DNA from: Pelagicoccus mobilis
Lineage (GTDB): Bacteria > Verrucomicrobiota > Verrucomicrobiia > Opitutales > Opitutaceae
Length of the DNA: 64,000 nucleotides
Direction: 5' to 3'
NCBI RefSeq assembly: GCF_016595505.1
Contig: NZ_JAENIL010000030.1
Span: 1-64,000 of the forward strand
Shown: positions 26,380 through 35,564 of the stretch, piece by piece
How positions within the stretch are numbered: the stretch's first letter is position 1
How the letters are laid out: every line of letters starts with the position of its first letter
Translations under genes and position numbers: made by a program
Notes under the pieces: generated by a model
The model's database searches: none
The model's input: the letters and a program-made list of their open reading frames with translations, nothing else
Told to the model about the DNA's origin: nothing

Positions 26380-27414
26380 ATGAAAAACAAGGTGTCTACT
26401 TTTCTCACTCGAGCGACTGCCTTGGCCCTTTTCGCTGCCCCGTTCTGTTCGATCAATGCGCAGGAAGTTTATTCCGCGACGATTGGAGCTGTAGCGATCA
26501 AGGTGCCTAGTCAATCGGATGTTATGGTTGCCCTGCCTTTTAAGCAGGAGAAAGCAGCGGGAGGTTCGGTCTCCTCTGTCGACGCAGCCGTAGCAACGCT
26601 CGGGGCAAGCACTCTACCAGATGGTGAATACGGTGCTTCCGGTCATTATCTCTACGTCGAAGACGGATCCCTGCAGGGGCGTCATTTCGATATCGTTTCC
26701 AACACGCCCTCGACTGTGACGCTCGACGCGAGCGATTTGACGGGCTTGGCTGGAGCCAACATTTCTATCAGAAAACACTGGACGCTCGATGCTCTCTTTC
26801 CAGAGGGCGTAGGTTACCATGAGGAAACCGAGCCTGGTCGTCGTGTTGTTGAAGTTGTATTGCCAGAGGCGGCTTCTGAAGGCGGAGGCCTTGCGGTGGC
26901 TAAAATCTACTATTTCTTCGAAGACACTTGGAGAGAATTTGGTAAGGCTATCGACGAGTCCAATGATGCTGGGGGGACAGTCGTTCAGCCAGGCGAAGCA
27001 TTTGTGGTTCGAAACAATGGCGGAACGGATCTTGATTATTTCTTCTTCGGTGAGGTCGAATACGGCCCGCTAGCGATTCCGCTCCAATCGTCATCTGACG
27101 TAGTGGACAACTTCGTCGCTGTTGGTCGCCCTTTGGGACTTAAAATTGAGGAGTTGGGACTTCATACGAATCCTTCAGTCTTTGGAGCGAACGATCGTCT
27201 ACTCGTTTATCCGAATGGCCAACAAGGCTTGCTGGGATCGGATCTCAAGCCAACCGTTTATCTCTATGCTTCAGACAAGTGGCAGGTTGAAGGTGGCGAC
27301 GGTACCAACGTAGGAGGCACGCTGATCGAAGCGGGCCAAGGAATCGCCGTCCGCAAGGCAGCTGACGCGGCTGGAACGGAATACTGGGTTAACGACTGGA
27401 GCATCTCACAATGA
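26380..27414 (+). CDS. Secreted TIGR02597-family protein
   Basis: 344 residues with a signal peptide (cleavage near INAQEVYSAT). The beta-rich sequence, with alternate motifs such as GHYLYVEDGSLQGRHFDIVSN and the late GTLIEAGQGIAVRKAADAAGT, agrees with the TIGR02597 family, which is known almost only from Verrucomicrobiota and is of unknown function. It contains two similar half-domains: the segment WREFGKAIDESNDAGGTVVQ with GEAFVVRN resembles the C-terminal KWQVEGGDGTNVGGTLI with GQGIAVRK. The stop overlaps the next start by four bases (ATGA), and such proteins commonly sit next to a secreted repeat protein, as here. Confidence 0.85.
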   Translation: MKNKVSTFLTRATALALFAAPFCSINAQEVYSATIGAVAIKVPSQSDVMVALPFKQEKAAGGSVSSVDAAVATLGASTLPDGEYGASGHYLYVEDGSLQGRHFDIVSNTPSTVTLDASDLTGLAGANISIRKHWTLDALFPEGVGYHEETEPGRRVVEVVLPEAASEGGGLAVAKIYYFFEDTWREFGKAIDESNDAGGTVVQPGEAFVVRNNGGTDLDYFFFGEVEYGPLAIPLQSSSDVVDNFVAVGRPLGLKIEELGLHTNPSVFGANDRLLVYPNGQQGLLGSDLKPTVYLYASDKWQVEGGDGTNVGGTLIEAGQGIAVRKAADAAGTEYWVNDWSISQ

Positions 27415-29168
27415 AGAAATCATTACTTTCACTACTCGCATGTGGGGCTCTCTGTGGTTCTGCTTTCGGAGCGAAAATCTCTTTCTCGCTCGACATTGAA
27501 TCCCTCTCAAACGCGGGAGGTACGGAGCAGTTGTCCAATCAAGGGCTACTGGTTCTGATCGTTTCTACTGAAGACGAGGTTTTCCAGTCTCCCGTAGCCG
27601 ATACGATCGTCACTGGCGATGATCAGATCGTCGCTACCTGGGATTTGAACAAGGTTGGTCCTGGCACGACTGACATCGCCCTTTTCGAAGGTGGCATCGA
27701 CTATCAGGCTGAATGGGAAGGCGGCCCTCTCGCTCTCGTTTGGTTTCCGGGCTTGTCGGAAGAGGACATGACTCCAGAGACGGACGAGCCATTTGGTTTT
27801 TTCTCTGATGCAAACAATCTGGTAAGCGGCCATTCTTGGAGAATGCCAGCTCCGGGCTCTCTGCTACATAGCTTAAAGCTGTTTACGCAGTCTGCTACCA
27901 AGTTGGTACAAGGTGGCGGTGACGTTCCTGACGGAATCGGTGCGGCGGCTTACTTGGTCGGAACTGCTCCAACTGCTCCAACTGCTCCAACGGAGATCTC
28001 CTTCGAGCCGAAGGGAACGACGATTGAAGTGACTTGGGAGGGTGGATCCGCTGGTTCAGGTGGTTACCTCGTCCAACGTAAGGGCGATGGAGACCCTAAT
28101 TCTTCGTTTGAGACGATCGGAATCGTAAATGCGGGTGATCCAAACAAGTTTATCGATCCAAACGTCATTCCTGGTGCTAAGTATGACTATAAATTGATCT
28201 CGCTTAGCGGTATCGGTTTCGCGTCGGCTGACCAAGTTGAAGACTTCATCGAAGCGCTTCGTTCACGAATCATCGCGTTTGATAGTCGTGCAAAAATGAT
28301 GTCCGGCATCAACAAGCGTACGATCGACTTGTCTGTAACAGGTAGTGAGGAGTTGCCAGTTCTGCTTCAGGCGATTGGCCCAAGTCTTCACGATTCAGGA
28401 TTCGTTCCTCAAAGCCGTGACATCCCTGCAGATGCTGCTCTTGAACTCTATTATGGTATCAAGCCAGCTGACGTTACTGATCGTAAGATCGCAGAGAACG
28501 ATGAGTGGGATCTCTACGAGGATCGTGATCTCATCGAGGATGTAATGAGAGACTACGGTGCTTACCCGATGTACAACCATCCAGGTAGTGGCGACTCCGC
28601 GTTCTTGGCACTCGTTAAGGAAGTTGCAGGTGGTTACACTGCTCCGGTTTTCGACCCAATGGGTGGCGAAGGCGTCGCGGTAGTAGGTATCTATGACGTG
28701 AACTACAAAGAAGAGAATCCTTCTGAGACTCGTCTGACTGGTGTGGCATCTCGTAGTTTTGTAGGCGAAGGGTTCGAGAACTTCAGAAGTTCGGTGAATA
28801 TCCTAGGCCAGGTTCCGATGACGCTCCTGATCCGTGGTCAAGGTCCATGGCTGCGAGACTTGTCCGAGAACGATGCGTTCAATTCTGACGTCGTGCTGGA
28901 TAATCCAACCGTTACTCTCTTCCGCTTGGTAAGTGGAAAGTGGGAGGAAGTTGCGACAAATGACGACTGGGGTACTGCGAACTCTGCTTCGGTTGCTCAG
29001 ATTCATGCAGCCTCAGATGCGGTTGGTCTTCCTCGTCTGACCGAAGGTTCAGCTGACTCCGCGATGCTTCTCACTGTTGAGCCTGGTATTTACCAAGCTA
29101 TCATGGATGGCGTTGATGGGGAAACGGGTGTCGCGCAGATCGCGATTTTCGAAGTTCCTGGAATGTAA
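27411..29168 (+). CDS. Secreted protein with FN3-like domain and Verrucomicrobia-type C-terminal repeats
   Basis: 585 residues; signal peptide ends near GSAFGAKIS. Residues 20-185 form one beta-rich domain, residues 195-285 look like a fibronectin type III domain (EISFEPKGTTIEVTWEG ... YKLISLSG), and residues 290-585 hold two copies of a repeat with the pattern LLQAIGPSL/LLIRGQGPWL ... NDEWD/NDDWG ... GDSAFLALV/ADSAMLLTV ... VVGIYDV/QIAIFEV, common in secreted Verrucomicrobiota and Planctomycetota proteins. A nine-base tandem repeat just before the FN3-like region encodes TAP three times. ATG 27411 overlaps the previous stop; the pair ends at a strong terminator. Confidence 0.85.
   Translation: MKKSLLSLLACGALCGSAFGAKISFSLDIESLSNAGGTEQLSNQGLLVLIVSTEDEVFQSPVADTIVTGDDQIVATWDLNKVGPGTTDIALFEGGIDYQAEWEGGPLALVWFPGLSEEDMTPETDEPFGFFSDANNLVSGHSWRMPAPGSLLHSLKLFTQSATKLVQGGGDVPDGIGAAAYLVGTAPTAPTAPTEISFEPKGTTIEVTWEGGSAGSGGYLVQRKGDGDPNSSFETIGIVNAGDPNKFIDPNVIPGAKYDYKLISLSGIGFASADQVEDFIEALRSRIIAFDSRAKMMSGINKRTIDLSVTGSEELPVLLQAIGPSLHDSGFVPQSRDIPADAALELYYGIKPADVTDRKIAENDEWDLYEDRDLIEDVMRDYGAYPMYNHPGSGDSAFLALVKEVAGGYTAPVFDPMGGEGVAVVGIYDVNYKEENPSETRLTGVASRSFVGEGFENFRSSVNILGQVPMTLLIRGQGPWLRDLSENDAFNSDVVLDNPTVTLFRLVSGKWEEVATNDDWGTANSASVAQIHAASDAVGLPRLTEGSADSAMLLTVEPGIYQAIMDGVDGETGVAQIAIFEVPGM
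27962..27988 (+). repeat. 9-bp tandem repeat AACTGCTCC, three units, in-frame
   Basis: Three exact units inside the gene at 27411, encoding the linker TAPTAPTAP in front of the FN3-like domain. Unit number changes would keep the frame. Confidence 0.9.
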
Positions 29169-29193
29169 GGACACTCGCTCTTAAATCTTTTCC

Positions 29194-29230
29194 AAGGCTC
29201 GCTTCCTAAAGGAGGTGAGCCTTTGTTTTG
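29194..29230 (+). terminator. Rho-independent terminator after the secreted-protein pair
   Basis: AAGGCTCGCTTCCT (from 29194) pairs with AGGAGGTGAGCCTT with one mismatch and one G-T pair, and is followed by TGTTTTG. It lies 26 bases downstream of the stop at 29168. Confidence 0.85.
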
Positions 29231-29300
29231 TTGATATGGAATCTGATTCTATTTGGTTTGATAGCGGAATCCGTAATTCGAAGCAGACTTTTCGTTTCTA

Positions 29301-29960
29301 ATGCCTAAAATTTATACAGGACTAGAGTTAATATCTGTTCATATTCCGAAGGCTGCAGGTACGAGCTTCCGCAAGCTATTGGAAGAGCAGTATCAACAGG
29401 ATTTGGAGTGCTTTTATGGAGGGGATAAAACTTTAGCCCTTTGGAAAGAAGGGGATTTGGAGCTAACACGAAACAGCATTCGTGTTGTGCATGGCCATTT
29501 CCGAGCGAGTCGGAAGCTTTTGCAGCAATGCCCAAACGCGAAGTTGATAACTTGGATACGCCATCCTGTAGATCGGTTGATATCTTATTACTATTTTTGG
29601 GAGTCGCTTGCTCCTCATGGAAATCCTTGTCACGACCAGTTCCTAAAGGACCGTCCAGGATTGGTCGAATTCTCTCAACAGGAGTACATGAAAGGGGAGT
29701 GGGCGGCATACTTTGGCGACGTGCCGATGAACCTGTTTGATTATATCGGTCTCGTTGAGTCCTATGACGAAGGGATTGAGTATCTCGCTCAGATGCTTGG
29801 ATGGGGCGCTTTTCAGGTTAAGACAGAGAATAGGAACGCTTCAAAACCTGACATCAGTCACGGCGAAAGGTTGGAGCTAGAAAAGAGCCTAGCGGAGGAT
29901 ATAGAAATGTATGAAAGTTGGGCGTCCTATTCTCGAAAGCGCTTCACACTTACTAGCTGA
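29301..29960 (+). CDS. Sulfotransferase family protein
   Basis: 219 residues. Transfers sulfate from PAPS, probably to a sugar or surface glycan. 5'-phosphosulfate loop VHIPKAAGTSFRKLL (residues 12-26) and 3'-phosphate motif ITWIRHPVDRLISYYY (about 90-105) are clear, as in the Sulfotransfer_2/heparan-type family. No signal peptide or membrane anchor, so cytosolic. ATG 29301. The gene begins a stretch (29.3-31.9 kb) with noticeably higher A+T content than neighbouring genes, consisting of sulfotransferase, methyltransferase and acyltransferase. Confidence 0.85.
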   Translation: MPKIYTGLELISVHIPKAAGTSFRKLLEEQYQQDLECFYGGDKTLALWKEGDLELTRNSIRVVHGHFRASRKLLQQCPNAKLITWIRHPVDRLISYYYFWESLAPHGNPCHDQFLKDRPGLVEFSQQEYMKGEWAAYFGDVPMNLFDYIGLVESYDEGIEYLAQMLGWGAFQVKTENRNASKPDISHGERLELEKSLAEDIEMYESWASYSRKRFTLTS

Positions 29961-30040
29961 TCTCGAATCGGTATTGCAGATGTTTCTCACGGAAGCTTGT
30001 TGCATGAGATTGCTCTTGACCAAAGATCTTTGATGTCGCT

Positions 30041-30775
30041 TTGCATAGTGCTGTGAAGCATCGTATTCCCCATTATTCTAGACTGCTTGGGAAGGGGCTT
30101 GAGATTGGCGCTTTGCATGAGCCGGCTCCTGTTCCGGATTCGTGCTCGATGCAGTATTTCGATGTTCGAGACAGGGATGAATCGGTTCGCTTGTTCGATG
30201 AGTTGGACCCGTCGTTGATTGTCGATGTGGATGTTGTCGGTGATGTGGATCAGAGGGATTTGAGAAAGATCGGAGAAGGGTGTTGTGACTTTACGATCGC
30301 AAATCATGTGATTGAGCATTTGGCGAACCCGATCGCGTTGGTGGAGGACATGTTTTATATTACTAAGCCGGGTGGTTTAGTTGTATTGTCAGCTCCAGAT
30401 AAGCGGTTCACGTATGATAAAAAGCGCGATATTACTCCGTTTCAGCATTTGCTAGAGGATTATTGGAATAGGGAAACGAGGGCTGATGATTCGCACTATT
30501 TAGATTTTATTCGTAAGGTGCTCCCGGGAGGGGAGGAGAAAGAGGGGAAGGCGTTGGAGGATCTTCTTACTCTTGTCTGGAAGCGTAGAGAGCATGTTCA
30601 CGTTTGGACGACCCGTTCGTTTAGAGGATTCATGTTCGGGGCTTTAGATCATTTGGGAATCCAGGCTGAACCTATAGTCGAACTGGATGGCGATGATACT
30701 CGTTTTGAATATTTCTCTATTTGGCAGAAAGCAGAAAGCGGGTTTATTCCGAGTCTGTTGTCTGCGTGCCGATAG
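30041..30775 (+). CDS. SAM-dependent methyltransferase
   Basis: 244 residues if started at TTG 30041; GTG 30053 is an alternative, and no clear ribosome site is seen. The SAM-binding loop is GKGLEIGALHEPAP (motif I, residues 17-30), a variant found in methyltransferases of glycan clusters; motif II-like region ends with LVEDMFYITKPGGLVVLSAPDKR. Cytosolic. It lies 80 bases after the sulfotransferase gene and 20 bases before the acyltransferase start; the reading frames are close, so one transcript is likely. Substrate not known; a sugar or glycan is plausible from the neighbours. Confidence 0.8.
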   Translation: MHSAVKHRIPHYSRLLGKGLEIGALHEPAPVPDSCSMQYFDVRDRDESVRLFDELDPSLIVDVDVVGDVDQRDLRKIGEGCCDFTIANHVIEHLANPIALVEDMFYITKPGGLVVLSAPDKRFTYDKKRDITPFQHLLEDYWNRETRADDSHYLDFIRKVLPGGEEKEGKALEDLLTLVWKRREHVHVWTTRSFRGFMFGALDHLGIQAEPIVELDGDDTRFEYFSIWQKAESGFIPSLLSACR

Positions 30776-30795
30776 TGTTTCGAGTTCGATCAATA

Positions 30796-31878
30796 ATGGG
30801 AGAACTTAACCGAGAGCGACTGGATGTTGTACAAGTTTGGCGAGGGCTCGCGGCTAGCTTGATTGTCATCGTTCATGTGTTTCTGCGACTGGACTATGTT
30901 TCTACAAGTAGCGAACGTGAATTCCTTATAGGCAATTGGGTGAATCTGTTTTTTTGTGAAATGGGCGTAGATGCCTTTTTTGTGATTAGCGGATTTATAA
31001 TGGTATATATCTCTGATCAGGGAACTTCCCAGTCAGGCTTTTTGCTAAAGCGTGCGTTGAGAATCTATCCTCCTTATTGGATCTATTCAGGTATGATGAT
31101 AGCTGTGCTGTTCTTTGTCGTACCTAATGATCGGAGACTGGGATTTGACTTCGTGGATCTCACTCGAGCGTTGTTTTTGATTCCCACTATAAACGACGTT
31201 ACGAAAAACATATTTCCACTCTTTTTGTCGCAGGGGTGGACCTTGATATATGAACTGTTCTTTTATTTAGTTTTCTTTCTTTTTTTGAAAGTTGGATCCG
31301 TCGCTCGAACGGTGCTAACTAGTGTTGTACTCGTTGTTTTTCATCTGATCGCTATTAAGACTGGGCTTTTTGATGGAGCGGTTAAGTGGCTCTTTTCCGA
31401 TAGCGTGATGTTGGAGTTTATAATTGGAATGCTGCTGGGGCTTTTCTATACCAAAACTCGTTTTTCGATTCGAAAAGGGGTAGCCTGGTTACTTGCTGGG
31501 ATTGGGGTTGTTTGGTTTATCTATTTTCAGATAAACGAGTATCAAGGGTGGGGTGTGCGGATTGTATCCTACTGCATCCCGTTGTCGCTGTTGTTTGCGG
31601 CGACAGTTTTTTGTGAGGAGTTGAAAGCGATTCAGTTTCCTAAGGCGCTTCTTTGGTTGGGGGATGCTTCATATAGCATCTACCTGACGCATACTATCGT
31701 TATATTTGGTTTCGCTAGGCTGAATCGGAAAAATGGAGTTTTCGCTGATGTCTCTTTAGACGTTCAGTTTGTGCTCATTTTACTTACAGCACTCGCAGTC
31801 GGAGTGCTATTGTACCAATTCGTTGAGAAGCAGACGAACCGGTTGTCCCGAGTCTTGATAAAGAAGGTTGTTCGTTAG
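30796..31878 (+). CDS. Acyltransferase family 3 membrane protein
   Basis: 360 residues from ATG 30796 (the frame is open from 30721). About ten membrane helices. The family signature RLDVVQVWRGLAASLIVIVH (catalytic His near residue 28) and the second motif DAFFVISGFIMVYIS with the RALRIYPPYW segment (Arg needed for acyl-CoA use) are visible. AT3 proteins O-acetylate polysaccharides, lipid A sugars or peptidoglycan. The base composition is clearly more A+T-rich than in flanking genes. Stop codon overlaps that of the convergent methyltransferase gene by three bases. Confidence 0.9.
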   Translation: MGELNRERLDVVQVWRGLAASLIVIVHVFLRLDYVSTSSEREFLIGNWVNLFFCEMGVDAFFVISGFIMVYISDQGTSQSGFLLKRALRIYPPYWIYSGMMIAVLFFVVPNDRRLGFDFVDLTRALFLIPTINDVTKNIFPLFLSQGWTLIYELFFYLVFFLFLKVGSVARTVLTSVVLVVFHLIAIKTGLFDGAVKWLFSDSVMLEFIIGMLLGLFYTKTRFSIRKGVAWLLAGIGVVWFIYFQINEYQGWGVRIVSYCIPLSLLFAATVFCEELKAIQFPKALLWLGDASYSIYLTHTIVIFGFARLNRKNGVFADVSLDVQFVLILLTALAVGVLLYQFVEKQTNRLSRVLIKKVVR

Positions 31879-32549
31879 GACTTTGTCCCTACGAGGGCTA
31901 CCCAAGCTCCGCCCCATCTGTGGATACGTGTGTTTTGGTAGCCTGCTTTTTGGCCGTAGGTAAGGAGTTCGTCGGCGGAGGAGACCATGCTCATGTGAGC
32001 GGGGCGCTCTGATACCGGAATATTGTATCCGTCTGTGAATACCTGCCAACCATGGTCCGTGGTAATGTCTACGTTGTCGAAGTAGACTCGGCCTCCTGGC
32101 TTCAGGAGTCGCATCGCCTCTTTGATGTAGCGGTAGCGGTCCCATTCGAGGAGGTGCATAAAGACGACTGTGCAGTAGATCGCATCGAACGACTCGTCTT
32201 CAAATTGTTCGAGGGAGCTGGCTTGCAGTTTGTGGAGGCTTACGTTGTCGAGATCGTTCAGGTATTTTTCAGCCTGTGCGATCATGCCTGAGGAAATGTC
32301 TGCCCCATTCCATTGCCCCACATGGGGAGATAGGGCGCGGCCGACTCTTCCGATTCCGCAGCCGATTTCCAAGAAGGTATCTTCTTTGGATACGCCGATC
32401 GTCTCTTTGAGGACCTCTAGTGTTACTTGTGCGGAGCGTTGAAATTCTTTGTTGTCGTTGTGGCCTGCTACGAAGTGTTGCGCGGAATCGAAGTCCTTGG
32501 CTAGGCCTTCCCAGGTTTTTTCGTAGTTTGATCGGTCGGAGAAATTCAT
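31875..32549 (-). CDS. Class I SAM-dependent methyltransferase
   Basis: 224 residues. Motif I is TFLEIGCGIGRVGRALSPHV (about residue 60), followed by the acidic SAM-ribose Asp in WNGADISSGMIAQAEK and motif III-like LLKPGGRVYFDNVDI, with the central strand DAIYCTVVFMHL. No membrane segment. Possibly modifies a surface glycan, given the neighbours. It is convergent with the acyltransferase gene and 74 bases downstream of the large glycosyltransferase gene on the same strand. Confidence 0.88.
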   Translation of the reverse strand: MNFSDRSNYEKTWEGLAKDFDSAQHFVAGHNDNKEFQRSAQVTLEVLKETIGVSKEDTFLEIGCGIGRVGRALSPHVGQWNGADISSGMIAQAEKYLNDLDNVSLHKLQASSLEQFEDESFDAIYCTVVFMHLLEWDRYRYIKEAMRLLKPGGRVYFDNVDITTDHGWQVFTDGYNIPVSERPAHMSMVSSADELLTYGQKAGYQNTRIHRWGGAWVALVGTKS

Positions 32550-32623
32550 TGTCGCTATGTTCAGTTGGATTGGTGGGATGTCGAGATCTCTGTTGGTGGC
32601 CGTGGAGGCTTTTCGAGACGAGC

Positions 32624-35497
32624 CTAGAGAATGAAGGTGCCTTTTTCTAAAGCTGCGAGTTTGGGCCGGGCTGGCTCGAGGCTATTTGTTTCGAGGGTTA
32701 TGAAGGGAGTGTAGATTGAGCGAAATCCTGCTTCCGCGAGCTTCTGGCAAAAGTCGATGTCGATTGAGTCTATATCTTCGAGAGCCTCGGAATAGCCGCC
32801 GACTTCTCGCCATAGGGCTTTTCTAAAGACGATACAATCGCTCGATATCGCGGGAAAGGAGGAGTTGAGTAGGGCTCGGTGAAAATAGCCGTCCGAGTCT
32901 TTGTGGAGGTCGCAGAACTGTGTGGAACGGATGCCAGGTTCGGGGAGCGTAAAAGGTGAGCTGCGAGTATGGCCTGTTGTGGTGAGCGTTCTCGCTCCGA
33001 CAAGGCCGACTTCTAGTTGGGAAGCGAATGCGACTAGGTCTTCCAGCCAACTTGGAGACTGTGGGGCGAGCGTTCCTTTTGTGATGCAGATGAATTCGGT
33101 GTTGGAATTCTCAATCGCCTGATTCCGTTTTCTTGCGAGAGAGCCTTCAAATCGATTGGGAGTCGCTTGGGATAGGGAAACGAGTTGGCTGTTGAAAGGG
33201 AGTTCGCCGATTGTCGTTTCTTGAGCCCCTTCCACGATCAGGGTGACAGAGGCTCGAGGTTGTGTTTGGTAGCGTGGGTAGAGGTAGATTCCCGCGTGCT
33301 CCTTTATTTCGACGGGACGTTCCTCTCTTTGTAGGTTTTGGCCCAATACGGCTTTGGCTGCCTCGTATGCGTAGTTCTTGTTTTCGTTTGAGGTTGCTGT
33401 CGATACGGGGGTCGTCCTCCAGTGGTATAGGATATGTGGAATGTGGACGATTGACCGGAGGTCGCATTTGGCGCTGGCACGAAGTATGAGGTCCCAATCT
33501 TGGGAGCCACTGGTGTCTTCGCGAAGCCCTCCCACGTTTTTTAGAAGACTGGATCTATATACGCTGAAGTGGCCGGTGTAGTTTTGGCACTTGATGAATG
33601 TAGGATCCCAGTCGGGTTTGAAGTATGGGGTCGAGCGGTTGTTGTTGAGATCGATCTTATCCTCGTCGCTGAACAGTATGCTCGCGTCTGGGTGGCTCTT
33701 TATCGTCTCCGCTACCATTTGGAGGGCGTGCTCAGATAGCAGATCGTCGTGGTCTAGGAATCCGCAGTAGCTTCCGGAGGAGAGCTCTAAGGCGATGTTG
33801 GTGGCAGCGGCTATATGGCGGTTTTGTTCGAGTGTGCGGTACTTGATTCTGCCGTCGAGTTCGGCGTAGTTCTGGAGGAAGGAATCAAGTTCGCGGGAGT
33901 TCGAAGCGTCGTCGATGATGCATAGCTCCCAATTTCTGTAGCGTTGCTGGCGGACTGAATCGATCGCTTGCTGCAAGAGCTGTAGATCCGGTTTGTAAGT
34001 CGGCAATAGAATCGAGAATTTTATTTGAGCCTCTGATTTCTCTGGGTCCGGCGCTTGTTCGTAGAACTTACTGAGCGTCGCTTGTTCACGCTCTTGATAG
34101 ATCTCATAGTCCAGCTCTCGGTCTTCTACGATGGTTTGGTCTACGGCTGGCTGGAGAGGCGGGACTGGGAGCTTGTAGCTGTGGCCTTCGATTTTCAGAG
34201 ACGAGGCGTTTTTGCGGAAGACAGCCGATATGAGATCGCTAAGTTTTTGAGCAACGCTTCTGCTAGGAGCGACTGGCTCGAACGATTCTATCTTTTGTGG
34301 AGGTGGAGAATAGGAGGTCGGTTTGGCCGTTTTTCGAGAGCTGGTGAGGGTGGTGTAAAACTCGAGAAGCATCGCTCCATTGCGGGAGAGGGCGAAATGC
34401 TCTTCTGCATATCGTTTTCCATTTTGGGAAAGTGCTTTGTGCAGTTGGGGATTCGAGTCTATTTCAAGGTAGGCTTCGGCGATCGATTCGGGGTCGGTCT
34501 TTTCGACGAGGAAAGCTTCCTTTTTGTCTTCCAGTCTTAAGCCCAGGTTTATCTTGCCGGTGATTACTGGACGGCCGCTTGCCAGGAACTCTGGTAGTTT
34601 GCTGGGGAGGCGGTAGTCGTTGAAGGGATCGCTGTCGCCGGGCTGAACGAGAACGTGGGCATTTTGGATGAGAGCGGTGAGCCTCTCTTTGGGAAGAAAG
34701 CCGAGATCTAGTATGTGGTCGTCTGATGTGTAGCGGCAGGACTCGAGAAGGGAGGGGTGGTTGGGGCCTGTTTTTAGAAGGCGAACCTTTTTCCCTCGTT
34801 GGCGGAGAAGATAGACGGCGTCGTAGAGATTGGCGATATCTTGCCGGTTGCTGCTGGTGACTCCTCCACTGTAGACGATGGTTTTTTCGTCTTCTTCGAG
34901 TTGCTTGAGAATAGGTGAAATGTCTACCGGACAGGTCGGCTCGCTTTGGAAATCGATACCCGGCAATAGTTCGATGCGTGGAGTTGAGCTTGGGAGGAAA
35001 TCGAAAAGGGTGTCGATGACGGCGGTGCAACCGTCAGCGTTTTCTAGGAATTGTTGGAATTGCGTGGGGTGGCAAAGCATTGGCTCCCATCGGTCTTGGC
35101 CTTCTGGGAACTGTCGCGAGCGGAGATCTTCCCAGTTGGAGTCGTAAAAGTGTTCGAGGATGGCCTTCTCGTTGTCTTCCATATGGACGACGAGTCGAGC
35201 TTCGCGGCCGAAGCGGGCTTGGTAGCTGTGGACGAAATTGAGGACGTTGATCCGGGGCGTCCATGCGTGAATGACGTCGGCTGGCTTTCCGTTGGGGAAG
35301 TGGTGAGCGAGGCTGAGCAGATCTGAGTAGCTGGTGGTCTTGAAGAGGATTTTTGGGAGTTTTGATCTGCTTCTCAAGTTGCCTGGAATCGCGACTATGC
35401 ACTGGTGCCCCGCATCGGTGAGATAGTTCGCGAAGGGACCGATGTGGTTCAGGCTATTTGTGGAATGGTCCCCGTAGTTGACGAAGAGTATGTTCAC
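32624..35497 (-). CDS. Two-domain glycosyltransferase, GT4 then GT2
   Basis: 957 residues. The N-terminal third (residues 1-385) is a GT4/GT-B enzyme with the nucleotide-sugar motif LVQPGDSDPFNDYRLPSKLPEFLASGRP (in two parts, around residue 285). A linker of about 100 residues follows, then a GT2/GT-A domain (about 495-720): FSILLPTYKPDLQLLQQAID, CIIDDASNS, DLLSEHALQ preceded by GFLDHDD (DxD), and SGSQDWDLILRAS. The last 200 residues contain a second GT-A-like remnant without DxD. Cytosolic or membrane-associated; probably assembles a surface polysaccharide. The neighbour upstream has the same two domain types in reverse order. Confidence 0.88.
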   Translation of the reverse strand: MNILFVNYGDHSTNSLNHIGPFANYLTDAGHQCIVAIPGNLRSRSKLPKILFKTTSYSDLLSLAHHFPNGKPADVIHAWTPRINVLNFVHSYQARFGREARLVVHMEDNEKAILEHFYDSNWEDLRSRQFPEGQDRWEPMLCHPTQFQQFLENADGCTAVIDTLFDFLPSSTPRIELLPGIDFQSEPTCPVDISPILKQLEEDEKTIVYSGGVTSSNRQDIANLYDAVYLLRQRGKKVRLLKTGPNHPSLLESCRYTSDDHILDLGFLPKERLTALIQNAHVLVQPGDSDPFNDYRLPSKLPEFLASGRPVITGKINLGLRLEDKKEAFLVEKTDPESIAEAYLEIDSNPQLHKALSQNGKRYAEEHFALSRNGAMLLEFYTTLTSSRKTAKPTSYSPPPQKIESFEPVAPSRSVAQKLSDLISAVFRKNASSLKIEGHSYKLPVPPLQPAVDQTIVEDRELDYEIYQEREQATLSKFYEQAPDPEKSEAQIKFSILLPTYKPDLQLLQQAIDSVRQQRYRNWELCIIDDASNSRELDSFLQNYAELDGRIKYRTLEQNRHIAAATNIALELSSGSYCGFLDHDDLLSEHALQMVAETIKSHPDASILFSDEDKIDLNNNRSTPYFKPDWDPTFIKCQNYTGHFSVYRSSLLKNVGGLREDTSGSQDWDLILRASAKCDLRSIVHIPHILYHWRTTPVSTATSNENKNYAYEAAKAVLGQNLQREERPVEIKEHAGIYLYPRYQTQPRASVTLIVEGAQETTIGELPFNSQLVSLSQATPNRFEGSLARKRNQAIENSNTEFICITKGTLAPQSPSWLEDLVAFASQLEVGLVGARTLTTTGHTRSSPFTLPEPGIRSTQFCDLHKDSDGYFHRALLNSSFPAISSDCIVFRKALWREVGGYSEALEDIDSIDIDFCQKLAEAGFRSIYTPFITLETNSLEPARPKLAALEKGTFIL

Positions 35498-35564
35498 TGG
35501 GAGTCGGGCGTTGGGGGAGTGCTGGCTATCGAGCCGTCCACTGAGAGCGTGAGCGAGCGTCGAT

